A stretch of DNA of 64,000 bases from assembly GCF_030272615.1 (NCBI RefSeq), contig NC_081411.1:209592244-209656243 (forward strand), read 5' to 3'. The notes beneath the pieces are model-generated. The model worked only from the letters and a program-made list of their open reading frames with translations. It had not been told where the DNA came from and did not search any database. A program made the position numbers and the translations under genes. The DNA comes from Cryptomeria japonica. Lineage: Eukaryota; Streptophyta; Pinopsida; Cupressales; Cupressaceae. Of the stretch, positions 10,635 to 23,393 are shown piece after piece. Within the stretch, counting starts at the first letter, position 1; each line of letters starts with the position of its first letter.

Positions 10635-11162
10635 GTGTTTGTGTGCTTGCTTTGTTTTCTTGTCAAAGAAACATCAAAGAAATCAATTCCAAAACAAAGT
10701 ATTCATCCAACCAAACATCTTTCAAAGCAACCACAAAAATATCAAAAACAAAGTGCAAACAACAAAGAATCAAACTTTATGACCATTCTTCACATCTTGC
10801 GAAAGAAGAAACGTCATCAGAATATCAACTTGAAAAGAAGACCATTGAGCTCAAAGGCTTTGATCAAAAGGAGGAAATTCTTCTATCTAAATAGACAAAT
10901 CTTTGTCTCCCATAGAGTTTTTCTACATCACATGTGTCTCTACCTTCAAGGCAAAACAAACGAATTTGATTCAGAATCATTAAACCGTAGAGATTTTATG
11001 CAATATAGAGCTTTGAATTATCACAAAAACCAAGGAGGTAAGATTAATCCCAACTTTTTCCCAAACATCTCTATCACATACAACGTAGCTCGAGAAATAC
11101 CACCAACACCCGAAAGGGAAGAGGTAGAGTTTGTTCCATTTGTGACACAAAGCTTTTATTGA
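10635..11162 (+). CDS. possible extra leader ORF of element B (175 aa), unknown function
   Basis: This 175-codon ORF lies upstream of gag on the coding strand and is uninterrupted, which is notable in an element whose gag and pol are full of stops. It is Lys/Gln/Ser-rich in its first third and ends with EEVEFVPFVTQSFY. I recognise no domain. Ogre-type members of the Tat lineage are known to carry an additional ORF before gag, so position suggests a comparable ORF. A chance ORF in AT-rich leader remains possible, and an overlapping 93-codon ORF in another frame weakens the case. Confidence 0.35.
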   Translation: MFVCLLCFLVKETSKKSIPKQSIHPTKHLSKQPQKYQKQSANNKESNFMTILHILRKKKRHQNINLKRRPLSSKALIKRRKFFYLNRQIFVSHRVFLHHMCLYLQGKTNEFDSESLNRRDFMQYRALNYHKNQGGKINPNFFPNISITYNVAREIPPTPEREEVEFVPFVTQSFY

Positions 11163-11612
11163 AGTTAAAAACATTTTCATCCATTATCTCACTCATAAAT
11201 CATCACTTCATCATCAATCTGTTCCAACTCTCAAAACAGTAAGCGGTTCTTGTCCCAAGTTCTGTTTTTAGATATTGCTTGATTCAAATGCCTCACATCA
11301 CTTTTTAGATTGTTTCTACATCTAGGATAAGCTCATCCTAAGAAACACATCTATGCAAGTTAAAAATAGTTCATGAGTGACTCCTCTCATTACTAGGTAG
11401 TTAAATCTGTAACACATCTCAGATTTCTCTACACCTTATCACATCCAACCTTATCAAAAACAAAGAAGCAATTCAAAGAAGGAATTTCAATTACATCTAC
11501 CTTAAAAGTGCTAGAGATCCACATGCAACACAATTCACCAACCATCAATCTTTCATTTCATGAACAACTCATCATCATTTTCACACAACTTCAACAAAAG
11601 CTTGTAAACAAA
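11163..11612 (+). other. leader between extra ORF and gag of element B
   Basis: This is AT-rich sequence with no ORF or motif that I can support. The gag start codon follows at 11613. Confidence 0.5.
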
Positions 11613-13192
11613 ATGGCCCAAACCCAATCATAGTCAAGGCAATGAGAAATAGAAATGTAAGAAGAAGAAGAGGAAAATCTCAATGAATTTCAAGAAGCAC
11701 TTGGAGGAAATGCAAATTATGAAAACCCAAGTACTCCCACTTGTGCAACAATAGAAAGGGCCCAGCATAACCCTCTTTTAACAGACTTTTTGACGAAATA
11801 TTTAGGAGCAATGCGGATGCTCACTTTTTAAAGCTTGCTCAAGAAGGAGCAAAACTCCCCTCTGACTTTGATCTTGCCCAATTAAGACAAGCATTAGAAA
11901 GACAAAGTCACCATGAAGAGGAAAGAGTTAGAGATCCCATCAAATATAACATTCTTCAAGGTAACCCACCAACTCCTCCTCCAAATGAAATAGAGATGTT
12001 GCAGCAACAAGTCAAGAATCTCACCCAACAACTTCATAGTGGTGTCAAAACTAACCAATTCTCACTCAATGACATCTGTCCTTATCCTTTTGATGGGAAT
12101 CTTTATATGCCACCCTTTCCACGAGGATTTGAAACACCCAAATTCAAAAAATATAGAGGAAAGGGAGATCCTCATGATCATGTCAGAGAATTTCATTCCG
12201 CTTGCCTTGAAGTGGCATATGAAGACACATACCTAATGCACCTTTTTCCCCAAAGCTTGGGCAGAACAACCATATCATGGTTTTCCCGACTATCAGGTGG
12301 CATTAGAACATTTGAGGAACTCATCCAAAATTTCCTTGCTCATTACTCTCATAACATTGAACGCAACATCACCATGGCTGATCTGTGCAACACTAAACAA
12401 AAACCAGGTGAACTATTCTCATTACTCTTGCAACGATGGCATCAAATGTCTAGCAGATGTTCTCTTCAATTACTTGAATGAGAACTAGTGGAAATATTCA
12501 TTTCCAACTTAAATGAAGAAATGGAATTTCACCTGGATGTCAAAGACACGAACTCTTTTAATGATATGAGCACCAAGGGTTTGAAATGTGAATGGGCCCT
12601 CATCAAGAAAGGACTTATCAAAATTTATAATGAACCAAAGAATAGTCCTTGCCCATGCTTCAATAGTGATAAACCAAGCTTCTAGAACAAAAATAAGAAT
12701 ATCGTCAACGATGGAGTTGTGGATGCCAGGACTATAAAAAGTGCACAACCTGTCATTCGGTTTGCAGGATAGAATCCTCCACCTCAAAATAACACAAACG
12801 TTCCCTCAAATCATGGTCGCATCACATCTCATGATGAACCTAGACCTCATCAGCAAAAACAAAAATGAACATACACTCCCTTAGGGGAACCCATTGAAAC
12901 AGTATTGTGACAGCTCATTTCTCCAAATTTGGTCACTCTACCTAAAACATCAAACTATGAGCCTCAGGTCAAACCTGTATGGTGGAGAGATACTGAACAC
13001 TATGATTTCCACCAAGGAAGAGGACACAAGACAAGTAATTGTCACCGATTAAAAGATCTTATACAGGATCTTATTGACCGAGGTGAAATTGAAATCGAAG
13101 GACATGACCCAAAAACAACAAACAATGATCATCTGATGTTCAAAAATCCACTTCCATCACAAGATCAAAGGGGTCCTTCCACTTCCAGGTGA
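11613..13192 (+). pseudogene. gag of element B (Tat type)
   Basis: Translation from ATG 11613 begins MAQTQS and soon meets stops. The best-kept capsid segment (11996-12481) has PKFKKYRGKGDPHDHVREFH, LFPQSLGRTTISWFSRL and FEELIQNFLAHYS, the Retrotrans_gag pattern. A stop at 12479-12481 and further stops follow. The nucleocapsid part (12929-13192) shows YDFHQGRGHKTSNCHRLKDL, a variant zinc knuckle in which the first Cys is replaced by Asp. Gag forms the particle that packages the RNA. Confidence 0.85.
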
Positions 13193-13639
13193 GACACTGA
13201 TACCATGGATTATACGCAAGCTGCATACAATTACACTGTAAATCACCTGTATGATGCTAGTGAACAAGTTGCGACTATAACCATCAAAAATCCCAACTCC
13301 AATTGCAATGTTGTTACATGACATGACAAGGTTACCATAAAGGAAGCTCCACAAGGCACCACCTCCCTCCCAAAGCAGTACAATCTTGTGTAACAATTAG
13401 ACAAAACGTATGTGCTTATATCCATTTTAGAGCTATTGTGCCTATCACCATCTCATAAAACAATCTTGGATCAAGCGCTCTAAGAGTTGTCAGTCCCTGC
13501 AAACCTTAATACATACCAATTTCAAGCCATGGTTGGAAGTCTAAAGTCATCACCTCGTCTAAATTTTTCCGAAAGTGACAACTCTTCCTTCCAGCAACCT
13601 CATAATGCTTCACTACACATTGAAGGCTTTATCAACTAG

Positions 13640-14236
13640 CACGGGATCAAGCGAGTCTTGATCGATAATGGAGCAGGCTTAAATATTTGTACACTACAGT
13701 TGGTCACAGCATTGGGATATGCCATAGAATCCATGGATCCTCACAAGAAGATCACAATCAAAGCCTATGACGATGCAGAGCGTTCCTCCAAAGGAGTCGT
13801 GGTACTACCAATCCAAGTGGGCCCTGTGGTAAAGCACATCATCTATCAGGTTCTGGACCTTCCTTTGCCATATAATCTATTGTTAGGAAGACCTTGGATA
13901 CATGCCATGCAAGCTGTTCCATCTACCTACCATCAATGTATCAAATTCCCACATAACGGTGTAGATATCACAACCCTGGGTGATGCAAATCCCTTTGCGT
14001 ATTGCCATAATATCAGCCATCAACCAGAGATTACCGTTCCTAATAATAGAGAAGCCATTTCCTCCACATCATATATAAGTCTTGCCTCTCTTTCCAGTTC
14101 GAACACCACTATACCAAAGCAAGAAAAGCTTAAGATGAAAATAGCAGAGGAAGGTCCTGGGGAATACAACTTGAGTCAACTCTTTTGTGTGGGACAAATT
14201 CCCACTTCTCCTAGAACACATGGTAAACCACAGTAG
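13640..14236 (+). pseudogene. aspartic protease of element B
   Basis: The active-site segment reads RVLIDNGAGLNI, with Asp-Asn-Gly in place of the more common Asp-Ser/Gly-Gly, followed by the flap-like region and the closing motif LLGRPWIHAMQAVPS, which is typical of plant Tat proteases. A frame of 192 residues from 13658 is open. It lies between gag and the G-patch segment and would have cleaved the Gag-Pol polyprotein. A stop just upstream (near 13637) separates it from gag. Confidence 0.88.
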
Positions 14237-14257
14237 TTACTCTAGCAACCACTAATC

Positions 14258-14520
14258 ATGCCAGCATGTGCTTTGATGCCTTTCATCCTTGGAAAGATTC
14301 AAGAAGAAGAAACCCAAGATGAGGACTTAGTGGAATGGATCTATAAGGATCCCATCACCACTGATATACCGCGAGTTAAGCTTCCCACAGATCAATATGG
14401 CAAAGGTCTCCTCATTATGCAAAGAATGGGGTATGATGGTCAGAGTGCTTTGGGATATTGCAAACAAGGATGACATGAACCTCTACTGCTGGAATTAAAG
14501 CCCAAAGGTAATACAGGCCT
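14258..14520 (+). pseudogene. G-patch-like segment downstream of protease (element B)
   Basis: The segment GKGLLIMQRMGYDGQSALGYC matches the pattern of a G-patch (Gly-rich nucleic-acid-binding motif, with aromatic-Gly spacing and LG). It is followed, after a stop at 14471-14473, by LGFEKEIF-like sequence. G-patches occur after the protease in several plant gypsy polyproteins. It may help bind RNA or the RT. Confidence 0.6.
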
Positions 14521-15154
14521 AGGCTTTGAGAAAGAGATCTTTCCTAAACTCAAATTCAAAGGAAAACCCAACAAACCATTATGTCAGCCTACTGCAAAAA
14601 GGACACGTTTCATTATCAAAGTAGCATCAGACACCATCACAACTGCCCCACTGGGGCTCAAAATCCCAGCACCACCATCTACAATGCCAATCATCCCACC
14701 AATCAAACCAGTAATCCCATCTGCAGCAACCATCACATCAATAGTACCATTAGCAGCAACAACTGTATCAAAACCCATAGCAACATCTATGGCACCAGTA
14801 GTACCAGCAGAAGCAACTGAGTCAACACTACCAATATTCCCCGTATTGGATTCCTTAATCCCCATCAACCTTCCTATAGCACCGATCACTACAAAGGTAC
14901 ATCAACCAATCACACCTGCAATATTTAACTCAAAGGACATCCCAATATGGTATAGTAATCAGATGCTGGAAAGTGACTCAAAGACTGACTCACATGAGTG
15001 GGAATTTGATTCTGTCTAGCTTAATACTTCAGATGAGGAAGACACATCACTACCTCCACCACGCAAAGACATCCCTGTTTATAGAGAAGCATAGATAAAG
15101 ACCTCTTGGGTTCCTGAGCTAGAAACATTTTCCACAAACCCTACGTCTCATCCT
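14521..15154 (+). other. protease-RT linker of element B
   Basis: This linker is rich in Pro, Ile, Thr, Ser and Ala (for example the run of IPP/VIPS/ATTVS phrases at 14684-14900) and then acidic. It has no domain. Overlapping ORFs in other frames are shadows of the low-complexity composition. Confidence 0.55.
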
Positions 15155-16528
15155 ATGCCTAATTCTGATAGGGAGAGTACCATCAACGACTTTCACCACA
15201 ATGTCTTGACCCTCTCCGATACATCTAATGCACTTAACCTAATCGATGAAGTAATGCCCATTATCCACCCTGAACTCATCGAATGGAACCAACCAAATCC
15301 CCCATGTCTTGACTTCTTCCAAAATGATGAGGCTATCATTGACTTTTTGGAATTAAGGGATAACCTACCAAGTGAGGATCACAAAGCTGGATTCGCCATA
15401 GAACTTAATAGCGCAGCATACTTCGAGGCAGATGTCAAACCTTTCAGCTACAAAAATATAACAATAAAACATGGATCTTCCAGTGAAAACCACACTATGG
15501 CACTGTTTGATCCAACAAAAGTAAAAAGAAAGAGTGTATCCAATGGTGAAAACCTCTCTGTGGCACCTGAGGATGAAGGGTTTGACATTCTCCTTGCTAG
15601 TACACAACATGAACGATCAACGATTCTCATCGAGGAAACCAAAGAATACAATGTGGGGACTCCTGAAAATCCTCACCTCATACATCTAGCATCTCTTCTC
15701 ACTCCAGAAGAACAACCTAAATTTATAGAGTTCTTTCAAAAGCATCAGATCAACTTTGCATGGTCATATGCAGACATGCCTGGGCTTGATCCTGATTTAG
15801 TCATGCATCACCTCACTGTAGCAGAAGGAGCCAAACCTGTCAAGCAAAAGCTTCGTAAGATGCATCCTCACATTGCAGTGCTAGTCAAAATAGAAATCAA
15901 GAAACTCCTAGATGTTGGTTTCATTAGACCAATTGATTATGCAAAATGGATCTCCAACATTGTGCCTGTCGGCAAACCAAAAGGGGGCATCCGCATTTGT
16001 ACTGACTTCAGAGATCTGAATAAGGCATGTCCTAAAGATGACTTCCCCCTACCAAATATCAACATCATAGTGGATCTGACAGCAGGACCTGCCATGCTTT
16101 CACTCATGGATGGCTTTTCAGGATACAATCAGATAAAGATCACACCAAAGGATCAACATAAGACAACCTTCACATGTCCATGGGGCACATATTGTTGGAA
16201 TGTAATTCCTTTCGGTCTAAAGAATGCAGGAGTGACCTATCAATGAGAAATGACCACCATCTTCCATGACATGATGCATACTATGATGGAAGATTATGTT
16301 GATGACTTACTAGCAAAATCACTCACCAAAGAAGGGCATCTCAACATATTAGATAAAATATTTAATAGACTGGAACAATACCATGTTCGACTCAACCCAA
16401 AGAAATGTGTCTTTGGAGTAACCTTTGGGAAGCTTCTAGGATACATTGTCTCAAGCAAAGGTATTGAGGTCAACCCAGCAAAGGTAAAAGCAATCATGGA
16501 CATGCCACCACCAAAGAATATCAGTTAG
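15155..16528 (+). pseudogene. reverse transcriptase of element B
   Basis: The long frame 15155-16243 includes the pre-RT segment and RT blocks FAWSYADMPGLDPDLVMHH, KPVKQKLRKMHP, GGIRICTDFRDLNKACPKDD, MDGFSGYNQIKITP (first catalytic Asp) and PFGLKNAGVTYQ. A TGA at 16244-16246 interrupts where most relatives have a coding codon. The frame continues directly with the catalytic YVDD at 16295-16306 and LGYIVSSKGIEVNP. The sequence is clearly Tat lineage. The enzyme would make cDNA from the packaged RNA. Confidence 0.92.
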
Positions 16529-17110
16529 CTAAGGACATTACAAGGGTGGCTTCAATCCATCGAAAGATTCATTGCACAATTGGCTGATAAGTGTCACCCA
16601 TTCACACACCTGCTACACAAGAACATCTTTCAATGGGATGCCAGATGCCAACAAGAATTCTAGATGCTCAAAGACTATCTCATGAAAACACCGTTGCTGA
16701 TCCCACCAGATCCAAGGAGACCGTTATTACTCTATATCTCAGCAACAAGTACAACATTAGGTGTATTACTCACACAACACAATGCAAAAGGGAATGAGTG
16801 TGCTATTTACTACATTTCTCGAACACTAGTTGGCTATGAACTCAATTACACACCTATTGAGCGAGCTTGCCTAGCAATAATCTTAGCAGCCACTAAACTG
16901 AGGCACTATATGTTAACACATAAAGTATAACTAATTGCAAAGATTGATCCACTCAAGTATTTACTCATCAAAGCAGCATTGACAAGCCGCTTGGCCAAAT
17001 GGGTGATGATTCTAAGTGAATTTGACATCGAGTATGTAGACCATAAGGCTATCAAAGGTCAAGTTATTGCAGATCAGTTGGCCGATGTACCACTCATAGG
17101 CGATCATCCT
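16529..17110 (+). pseudogene. RNase H (retroviral-type position) of element B
   Basis: After a stop at about 16527 the connection region is frameshifted. The RNase H-like segment (16664-16930) has LYISATSTTLGVLLTQ, YYISRTLVGYELNYTPIE and LAATKLRHYM. It continues past a stop at 16928-16930 with RLAKWVMILSEFDIEYVD and GQVIADQLADVP, the region between the two RNase H domains. It would degrade RNA in the RNA-DNA hybrid. Confidence 0.85.
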
Positions 17111-17149
17111 CTCATTTCCAATTTTCTAGATGAAGAGATCTTCATGATC

Positions 17150-17557
17150 ACAATAGCACAACCATGGAAACTATACTTTGATGGTTCATACACTAGGCAT
17201 GGCTCGGGGGCAGGCATTCTGTTTATCACACCTCAAGGTGATAGCATTCTGAAGTCTTAAAGGCTCACATTTCCATGCACCAACAACATCGTAGAGTATG
17301 AGGCCTTGATCACAGGACTCAGGCTAGCCATACAATGGAAATTACAAGAACTACAAGTATATGGTGACTCACAACTAGTCATTCGACAAGCAACAGATGA
17401 ATATCAGACCAAGGATGATAAACTCATGCCATACAAGCAAATAGTGGACACTTTAAAAGCATCATTTCGTACTATCACCTTTGAGCAAATACCAAGAGAT
17501 CAGAATCGAGCCGCTAATGCTATGGCTACCATCACACCTCTCCTCGATCTTCCATAG
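17150..17557 (+). pseudogene. second RNase H domain (Tat hallmark) of element B
   Basis: The segments WKLYFDGSYTRHGSGAGI, EYEALITGLRLAIQWK, YGDSQLVIRQATDEYQTKD and PRDQNRAANAMA form a plant/archaeal-type RNase H, with catalytic residues in FDGS, the Glu of EYEAL, YGDSQ and the Asp of RDQNR-AAN. A stop near 17260 splits it. An additional RNase H between the first RNase H and the integrase is a defining feature of Tat-lineage gypsy elements. Confidence 0.85.
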
Positions 17558-17578
17558 AATTCAACATGCAACGAGTTC

Positions 17579-18640
17579 TTGGTAGAACAACTTTGGATCC
17601 CCGGTTATGATATCCCTGAATCCGAGATGATATGTCGCCTTGTCAGTTCTGAATCCCCATGGTACGGTGAGTTCTACACCTATCTCCATGATCACACCCT
17701 TCCTCCAAACCAATCGAATAACCAATCTAAAACCTTCATTTGCCAAACTGCACGATATACCATTATTGCTGAAACCCTATACCGATGTAGTCTTGATGGT
17801 ACTCTTCTTCGATGTATGGAATAAGATGAGATAACAAAGTCCTTGGAAGAGATACATGAAGGAATTTGTGGGACTCACTCAAGTGGTCCATCACTAGCCA
17901 AGAAACTCTTGCGCAATGGATACTATTGGCCATCTATGGAAAAAGACTCATATTACTTTGTCAAAAAGTGCAAAAAATGCCAAGTTCATGGCGACTTGAT
18001 ACATGCACCGGCACAAGAATTGCAACCCATCACAACACCATGGCCTTTTTGTCAATGGGGCCTTGACCTTGTCGGTAAAATCCATCCATCTTCATCCAGT
18101 GGCCATAAATTCATTATTATCACCACCAAATACTTCACAAAGTGGATCGAAGTTGTTCCACTTACCCAAGTCACCAACAAGTAGATTGCCTTATTTATCC
18201 TTAATTACATCATTTGCCAGTATGGTGTACCAATGTCCATTATCACAGATAATGGTCTTCCTTTCAAAAATCAAGATGTCCGTGAACTTTGTGAGAAATT
18301 TCACATCCAACACCGCTTTTCCACTCCCTATTACCGACAAGGCAATGGTTAGGCCAAAGCATCAAATAAGAACATATTAAGAATCCTAAAGAAGACAGTC
18401 AATGATGTCGGTCATGATTGGCATGTTCAATTGAATCCAGCACTATGGGCATATCGAACTAGCATTCAAACCCCTACAGGCGTAACTCCATACTCATTGC
18501 AATGTCTATGGTGCAGAAGCTATTTTACCTATTGAGGTAGAGATCCCATCACTACAGGTTTCCTTGCACAATCTCATCGATGATGAAGCATACAGAGTAT
18601 CCCATCTCCAAGACTTAGAGTTACTTGATGAGAAGTGACA
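17579..18640 (+). pseudogene. integrase (zinc finger and catalytic core) of element B
   Basis: The HHCC zinc-binding segment includes EEIHEGICGTHSSG and FVKKCKKCQVHG. The core shows the first catalytic Asp in WGLDLVG and the second in ITDNG. The third, normally Glu, is Lys at 18356-18358, two codons after a TAG at 18350-18352. Another TAG lies at 18182-18184. A frameshift occurs near 18490. The enzyme joined cDNA ends to chromosomal DNA, giving 5-bp duplications. Confidence 0.88.
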
Positions 18641-18677
18641 AGATGCATACAACCACCTCAAAGCCTATCAACAACGC

Positions 18678-18920
18678 ATGAGCAGAAGTTATAATCATCG
18701 AGTTAAGCCTCGTACATTCGAGGTGGGTGATCTTGTTCTTCAAGAAAATCCTTGTAACCAACCAAACAGAGAACATCAAGGAAAGTTTGAATCAAATTGG
18801 ATGGGCCCATATGTTGTCACTGCTATATTTGGGTCCAGGGCATATCAGTTGGCTACTTCAGAAGGAGAACCGCTCGCAGATCCAATCAACAACATGCACC
18901 TCAAACGGTTTTATACCTAA
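18678..18920 (+). pseudogene. integrase C-terminal (GPF/Y-like) domain of element B
   Basis: This short open frame has VGDLVLQENPC, KFESNWMGPYVVTAIFGS, AYQLATSEGEPL and NNMHLKRFYT, the DNA-binding C-terminal module of Tat integrases. No chromodomain follows, unlike in element A. The stop at 18918-18920 probably marks the end of pol. Confidence 0.85.
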
Positions 18921-21426
18921 GCTGTACAGAGCATCAGGCTCCCCTGCATACCAGAAAAACAATCCAAAAACATTCAGATAAATGTCCTGAAGAAAATACA
19001 AAAATGTCAAAAGAAAAAAGAAAAATCATGCATCCAAACCTTGAACAAACACTCTGGTGGCACCTTGGGTAAGTACGATGGTGAAAACCTGGCAAACAGG
19101 CGCCACTCGTAAAGGCTATGGCTCCATTATCTTTTAGGATCGTTGCGATCACATTCATTACATACACACATCCATCCATCCAAACCATGGCTTGTTATTA
19201 ATATGCAATTGTGATAGTGCTCCATGTGTCTTGCATCCTATTTTTTCATAGTCATGTCTACGCTGGGGACAATGCCCTTAAACTCTTTATGGAAGTGGAT
19301 TCTACATTGTTTCATGATTCATTGCGGTCTTCATTCAAAACTGTCTCACAAAATCAACAAAAAACATTGGAAAACTATCTCATAAAATACCAAAAACATT
19401 CAAAACAATTCAAACTCCAAAAACATCAGAAAACATCAAAAATCAAAAACATGGCAACACCTTGTACATACTCATCCACACAGATACCAAGCAAACATTG
19501 AACAAAATACTCGCACGATGAACACTTCTCAAAATTAACCAAAACAATCGACATCAATAATCAAACTGTCTTCAACAAGGATGCATCCTTCCTTACCAAA
19601 ACAAAGACAAAATGACATTTTCTTTGACAAGAAAATTATGTTAAGCTATCACATACTTGGTTGATTTGTGAGTAATTCATTCGTTTATCTATATCAAGAT
19701 CTTTCAGCATTATTTGTGTATCGTCTATGCATTATTTCTGATGAAGTTCTGGGGCATGTACTAATGGTGTCTACGTGGGAAGTTCACTAAGATACATGAT
19801 CTTTATGTACATACTATTTTCTTGCAGGTACGAATGCTCTTTCTTTTGTTCCTCCTACCTCATTTGAATTGGATAAAGGTTTTATCTCTTATTAACGTAT
19901 GAATTTGTCTCAGGATAGGATCAATTCAAGATCAAGGAGGACGATCCAAGTCATGCATGAACAGAGCCGATATTTGTCTATTCCGCAAGCAATACTCTTG
20001 TCGACTTGACCCTTATATCAAGTCATTTGTATTAACTTGCTATATCAAATCCATGTAAGGAATACTCAAGTCATCTTGAATCATTATGTCAAGATGCTTG
20101 TATTCTCTTCCAACATTTTAAAATCTCAATGATGAAAATAGAGCACTATAGATCATCATTTCATCTCATCTATTTATATATTGCATTCTGTTGCATATCA
20201 CCCATCCATTCACTCATTCATATGTATGAATTATATGCAAATATGAACAAGGTTCATATGAACAACTATGTGAACATTAAGCTGGTCTTGGATACAATCA
20301 TGACTAAGTACTCTGTTACATCATCAATGCATCATGCAAAGTCTCAAAAACCTTGCATTCCTCATGGTCATATCATCATTACATTTAGATGCATTTTTGC
20401 ATTAAGTACATTTTGCATATAGTTCATTTAGTATATTGACATTAGTCTTCATTAATCATTTACATCATTGTATAATCATAAATAATTAGATTCATTCATG
20501 GGATCAAATTGTCCTTGATTGTATTAAGCCATTTACTATGCATTCATTCAGTGTCAATTATCCATTATCATTTCATTATCCTTTATCATTTATCATTGCA
20601 TACATTCATTTATCTATTCATTAGTTAAAAGGTGCATTCATTCATCCATTATTAAGTATCTTATTATGCTCATTTTTAGGATTCATTTACATTGCATTCA
20701 TTATCCTTTTTTAATTGCATTAAGGTGCAGTTATTAAATCATGAGCTGCATTATCATCACATTATCATTTTTAACTTAATCATATTTAAGCATTTAAAAA
20801 TCTTAAAACCATTTGTTTCCAAAAACATTGGTTCATATTATTTTATATATCCATTATACATATGCATTCACCTAGACATTATCATCTAAATATTTGAAAT
20901 TTCCATTTTGTTTATCCATATTACATTCATTTAAAAAAAACCATCTAGATGCATAAACCATACATAACATCATTTATTCAAAACATTACATTAACATCAT
21001 TGCATAAATTATCTCATCATTTTATCAAAATAGGAAAACACCAAAATCTTGTTCATCAATCATCATTATGCATACATCCTCATCATGACATTACATACAT
21101 ACAAACAATGCATCAAACAAATCATACATATATAAACCTGCATTCATATGTCAGTATCCAACATCATAAATCATCATAAAAACATGCATATAAAAATTAT
21201 CTCATCAATGCATACATATCCATCTAAGCAATAAACTCATAAACTCGTCATCCTGCATAAACATCCATAAATATCAAATGCATATCATCAAAATATGGGA
21301 TATCCTCATATATATCATCTCATATATCAGAGTACAATGAATTCTACAAAATTGGCTACCAAGAGCCATCCAAGATATAGTCCAAAAATAAACAATGATA
21401 CAATACATATATGCAAAAATGCTCTC
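18921..21426 (+). other. pol-to-aORF spacer of element B, copy 1
   Basis: This is AT-rich non-coding DNA. Bases 20450-21300 are dominated by CATTCATT/ATCAT-type low-complexity sequence. It is homologous to 25935-28442, with several percent substitutions and indels. The largest indel is a block of about 100 bp present at 26736-26836 and missing near 19806. A 97-codon ORF at 20129-20422 has an equal-length partner at 27160-27453, but its changes are mostly amino-acid altering, so I do not call it a gene. Confidence 0.7.
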
Positions 21427-23393
21427 TTAGATGCCACTCTGACCAGATGTTTTACCACCATCACCACTTGCTCCCCCACTAGTCCCCGCACCATCTGATC
21501 TATCTCTCTATGGAGGCCCCATCAAACCCCCACTCACTCCTGCATCCCCTGATCTATCCCTCTGTAGAGGACCCATCACACCCCCACTACTCTGCATCCT
21601 TTGTGATCGCTTTGATTTGACCTGCTGCTTCTGTGAATAGCTAAGTCCTCGCTGACTAGCTGGCACCACCTGCTCATATAACCCCTGCCAGTAGTCTATC
21701 TCAGCTTGTGCTTTCCGCATCTCCCTCATCACCTCCCCCGTAGGCCCCTGTACTCCTACTCCAACCCGAACTCTCTCCTGCAGCTCTGCTAATCTCTCCA
21801 CTACACTATCCCTCTCCCACAGCACTACAGCCAGCTCTGACTCCCGTGCAAATAGTTGCACATCTCTAGCTGCCACCTCCGCCTCTAAAGCCTCTACCCA
21901 GGTCTGCAAATGTGCTATCATATGATACCTAAGATCTCTAGTGGCTTCCTCCCCAGTATCCATAGAAGCCTCACCTGTATCACCCTCTCCAGTAGCTCTC
22001 TCCCTTCTGTCCATCGGGATCTCCCTCTCCATACCTCTACCACCCAGTCTAACTCCACCCTACATCAGCGGTCCCTATGATATCCATAGTGGCAGTCCAC
22101 CTCTCCCTCTCCACTGAATCCGAATCCCCAACCCACCACCTCCTCCACCACCTCCTCCTCGATCTCCACCATCTCCTCTCCCTCCTCCACCTACCATCAG
22201 TCCTCGACCTCCTACCCTCCTCCGTCTTCATCCCCTCTCATCCTCAAAATCGGGCACCGGCTCTGCTAGATCGGATGCGTCGCCCGGTACTACATGTACT
22301 CATCTAATACCCCTACATCGACGACCCTCGGTCATATGTCCCAAGGTCTTGCTTGCAGCATCCAAAACTCCACCAGTGCCTGGTCATATGACAACACTAG
22401 CCCCCATGCATATCTCTCTTGTATCACCCGAGCATACTCCCCTGATCCACTAGGAAGTCCCTACTGCCATCCAAACTGCCTCATCACTCTCCCCAGCACC
22501 TGTCTCTCTACATGGTATGAGGTCCTCCCAATGAGGAATCAGGTCATGAATAGATAGGGCAGCGCCTCTGCATCATCATCCCAGGGCTCTCACTCTAGGT
22601 ATGGTCTCCATATAACTGCATCCAAATCATCTAATGCCCACCACCACCACTCTAACTTCCCCAGGTGAGGCTGACTCATCATACCGCTATACATAAACAT
22701 AAACGGCTGATCCACTATGCGGAACCTAAGACTCACTGGTTGAGTCACTGGTAGGTACTCCCATGTCCAAATATGTAGCAATGTCACTCTCACTGCTAAG
22801 GAACCCCTCCCACGGTAAACCACCTCATGAAACTCTTGATAAAGGTGCGCCAGTACACATGACCCCCAAGCAAATCGGGTCCCCTCGGTAATCATCATCT
22901 GGATCACCAACCCCCACCCAACGGCCAGACCATGTGATCGCCTGTCTGGACACAACAGTCCTCCAACAATGCCTGATAGAACTGCTGGTAAAGGCTCGTA
23001 TAAAGCAGCTATCTCTTCTCAAGTAATGGAGCCATCATCAATAAAAACATCCTCATCGAAGAACCTCAGAACCGCTAGAGTCCCCCATGATCAATCATAC
23101 ATGACCAGCTCCCCCCGAAACAGAATACGCAGGATGTGCCACACATCCTCCAGGGTCACTGTCATCTCCCCCTATGCCAGATGAAAGGTGCATGTCTCGC
23201 TGTGCCACCGCTCTGCTAATGCTGTCATGAATCCGTGATTCATTTGAATCATGGGCATGTGCATCACATCATATAATCTAGTCACGGAAATACAATCGAT
23301 CTTCGCCTCTATCAAATGATCCCGCAATCCCTGTGTCGCCAGATGTCTCTCGTGTAACTGCAACACGCGTAGATCCTAGACATGGGCATCCAT
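21427..23393 (-). pseudogene. antisense ORF with plant mobile domain (PMD), copy 1
   Basis: On the minus strand, from ATG at 23391-23393 to TAA at 21427-21429, this ORF lies antisense to pol. The PMD (about 23366-22450) has RLYDVMHMPMIQMNHGFMTA, ERWHSETCTFHLA, CVLAHLYQEFHEVVYRGRGS, LHIWTWEYLPVTQPVS and a closing RVMRQFGW segment, matching the family annotated as 'serine/threonine phosphatase 7 long form homolog'. A frameshifted Pro/Gly/Arg-rich linker and a coiled coil (22032-21508; AEVAARDVQLFARESELAVV) follow. Stops include TAG at 23172-23174 and TGA at 22539-22541. PMD proteins MAIN and MAIL1 act in silencing in Arabidopsis; a role in this element is unknown. Confidence 0.88.

Noticed and set aside
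18003-18380. 125-codon ORF overlapping the integrase of B in another frame
   Set aside because: The overlapping frame carries the clear integrase motifs; this one has none.
22049-22307. Arg/Trp-rich minus ORF (22049-22231) and His/Leu-rich plus ORF (22077-22307)
   Set aside because: Both are shadow frames of the CT-rich linker of the antisense PMD ORF after a frameshift.
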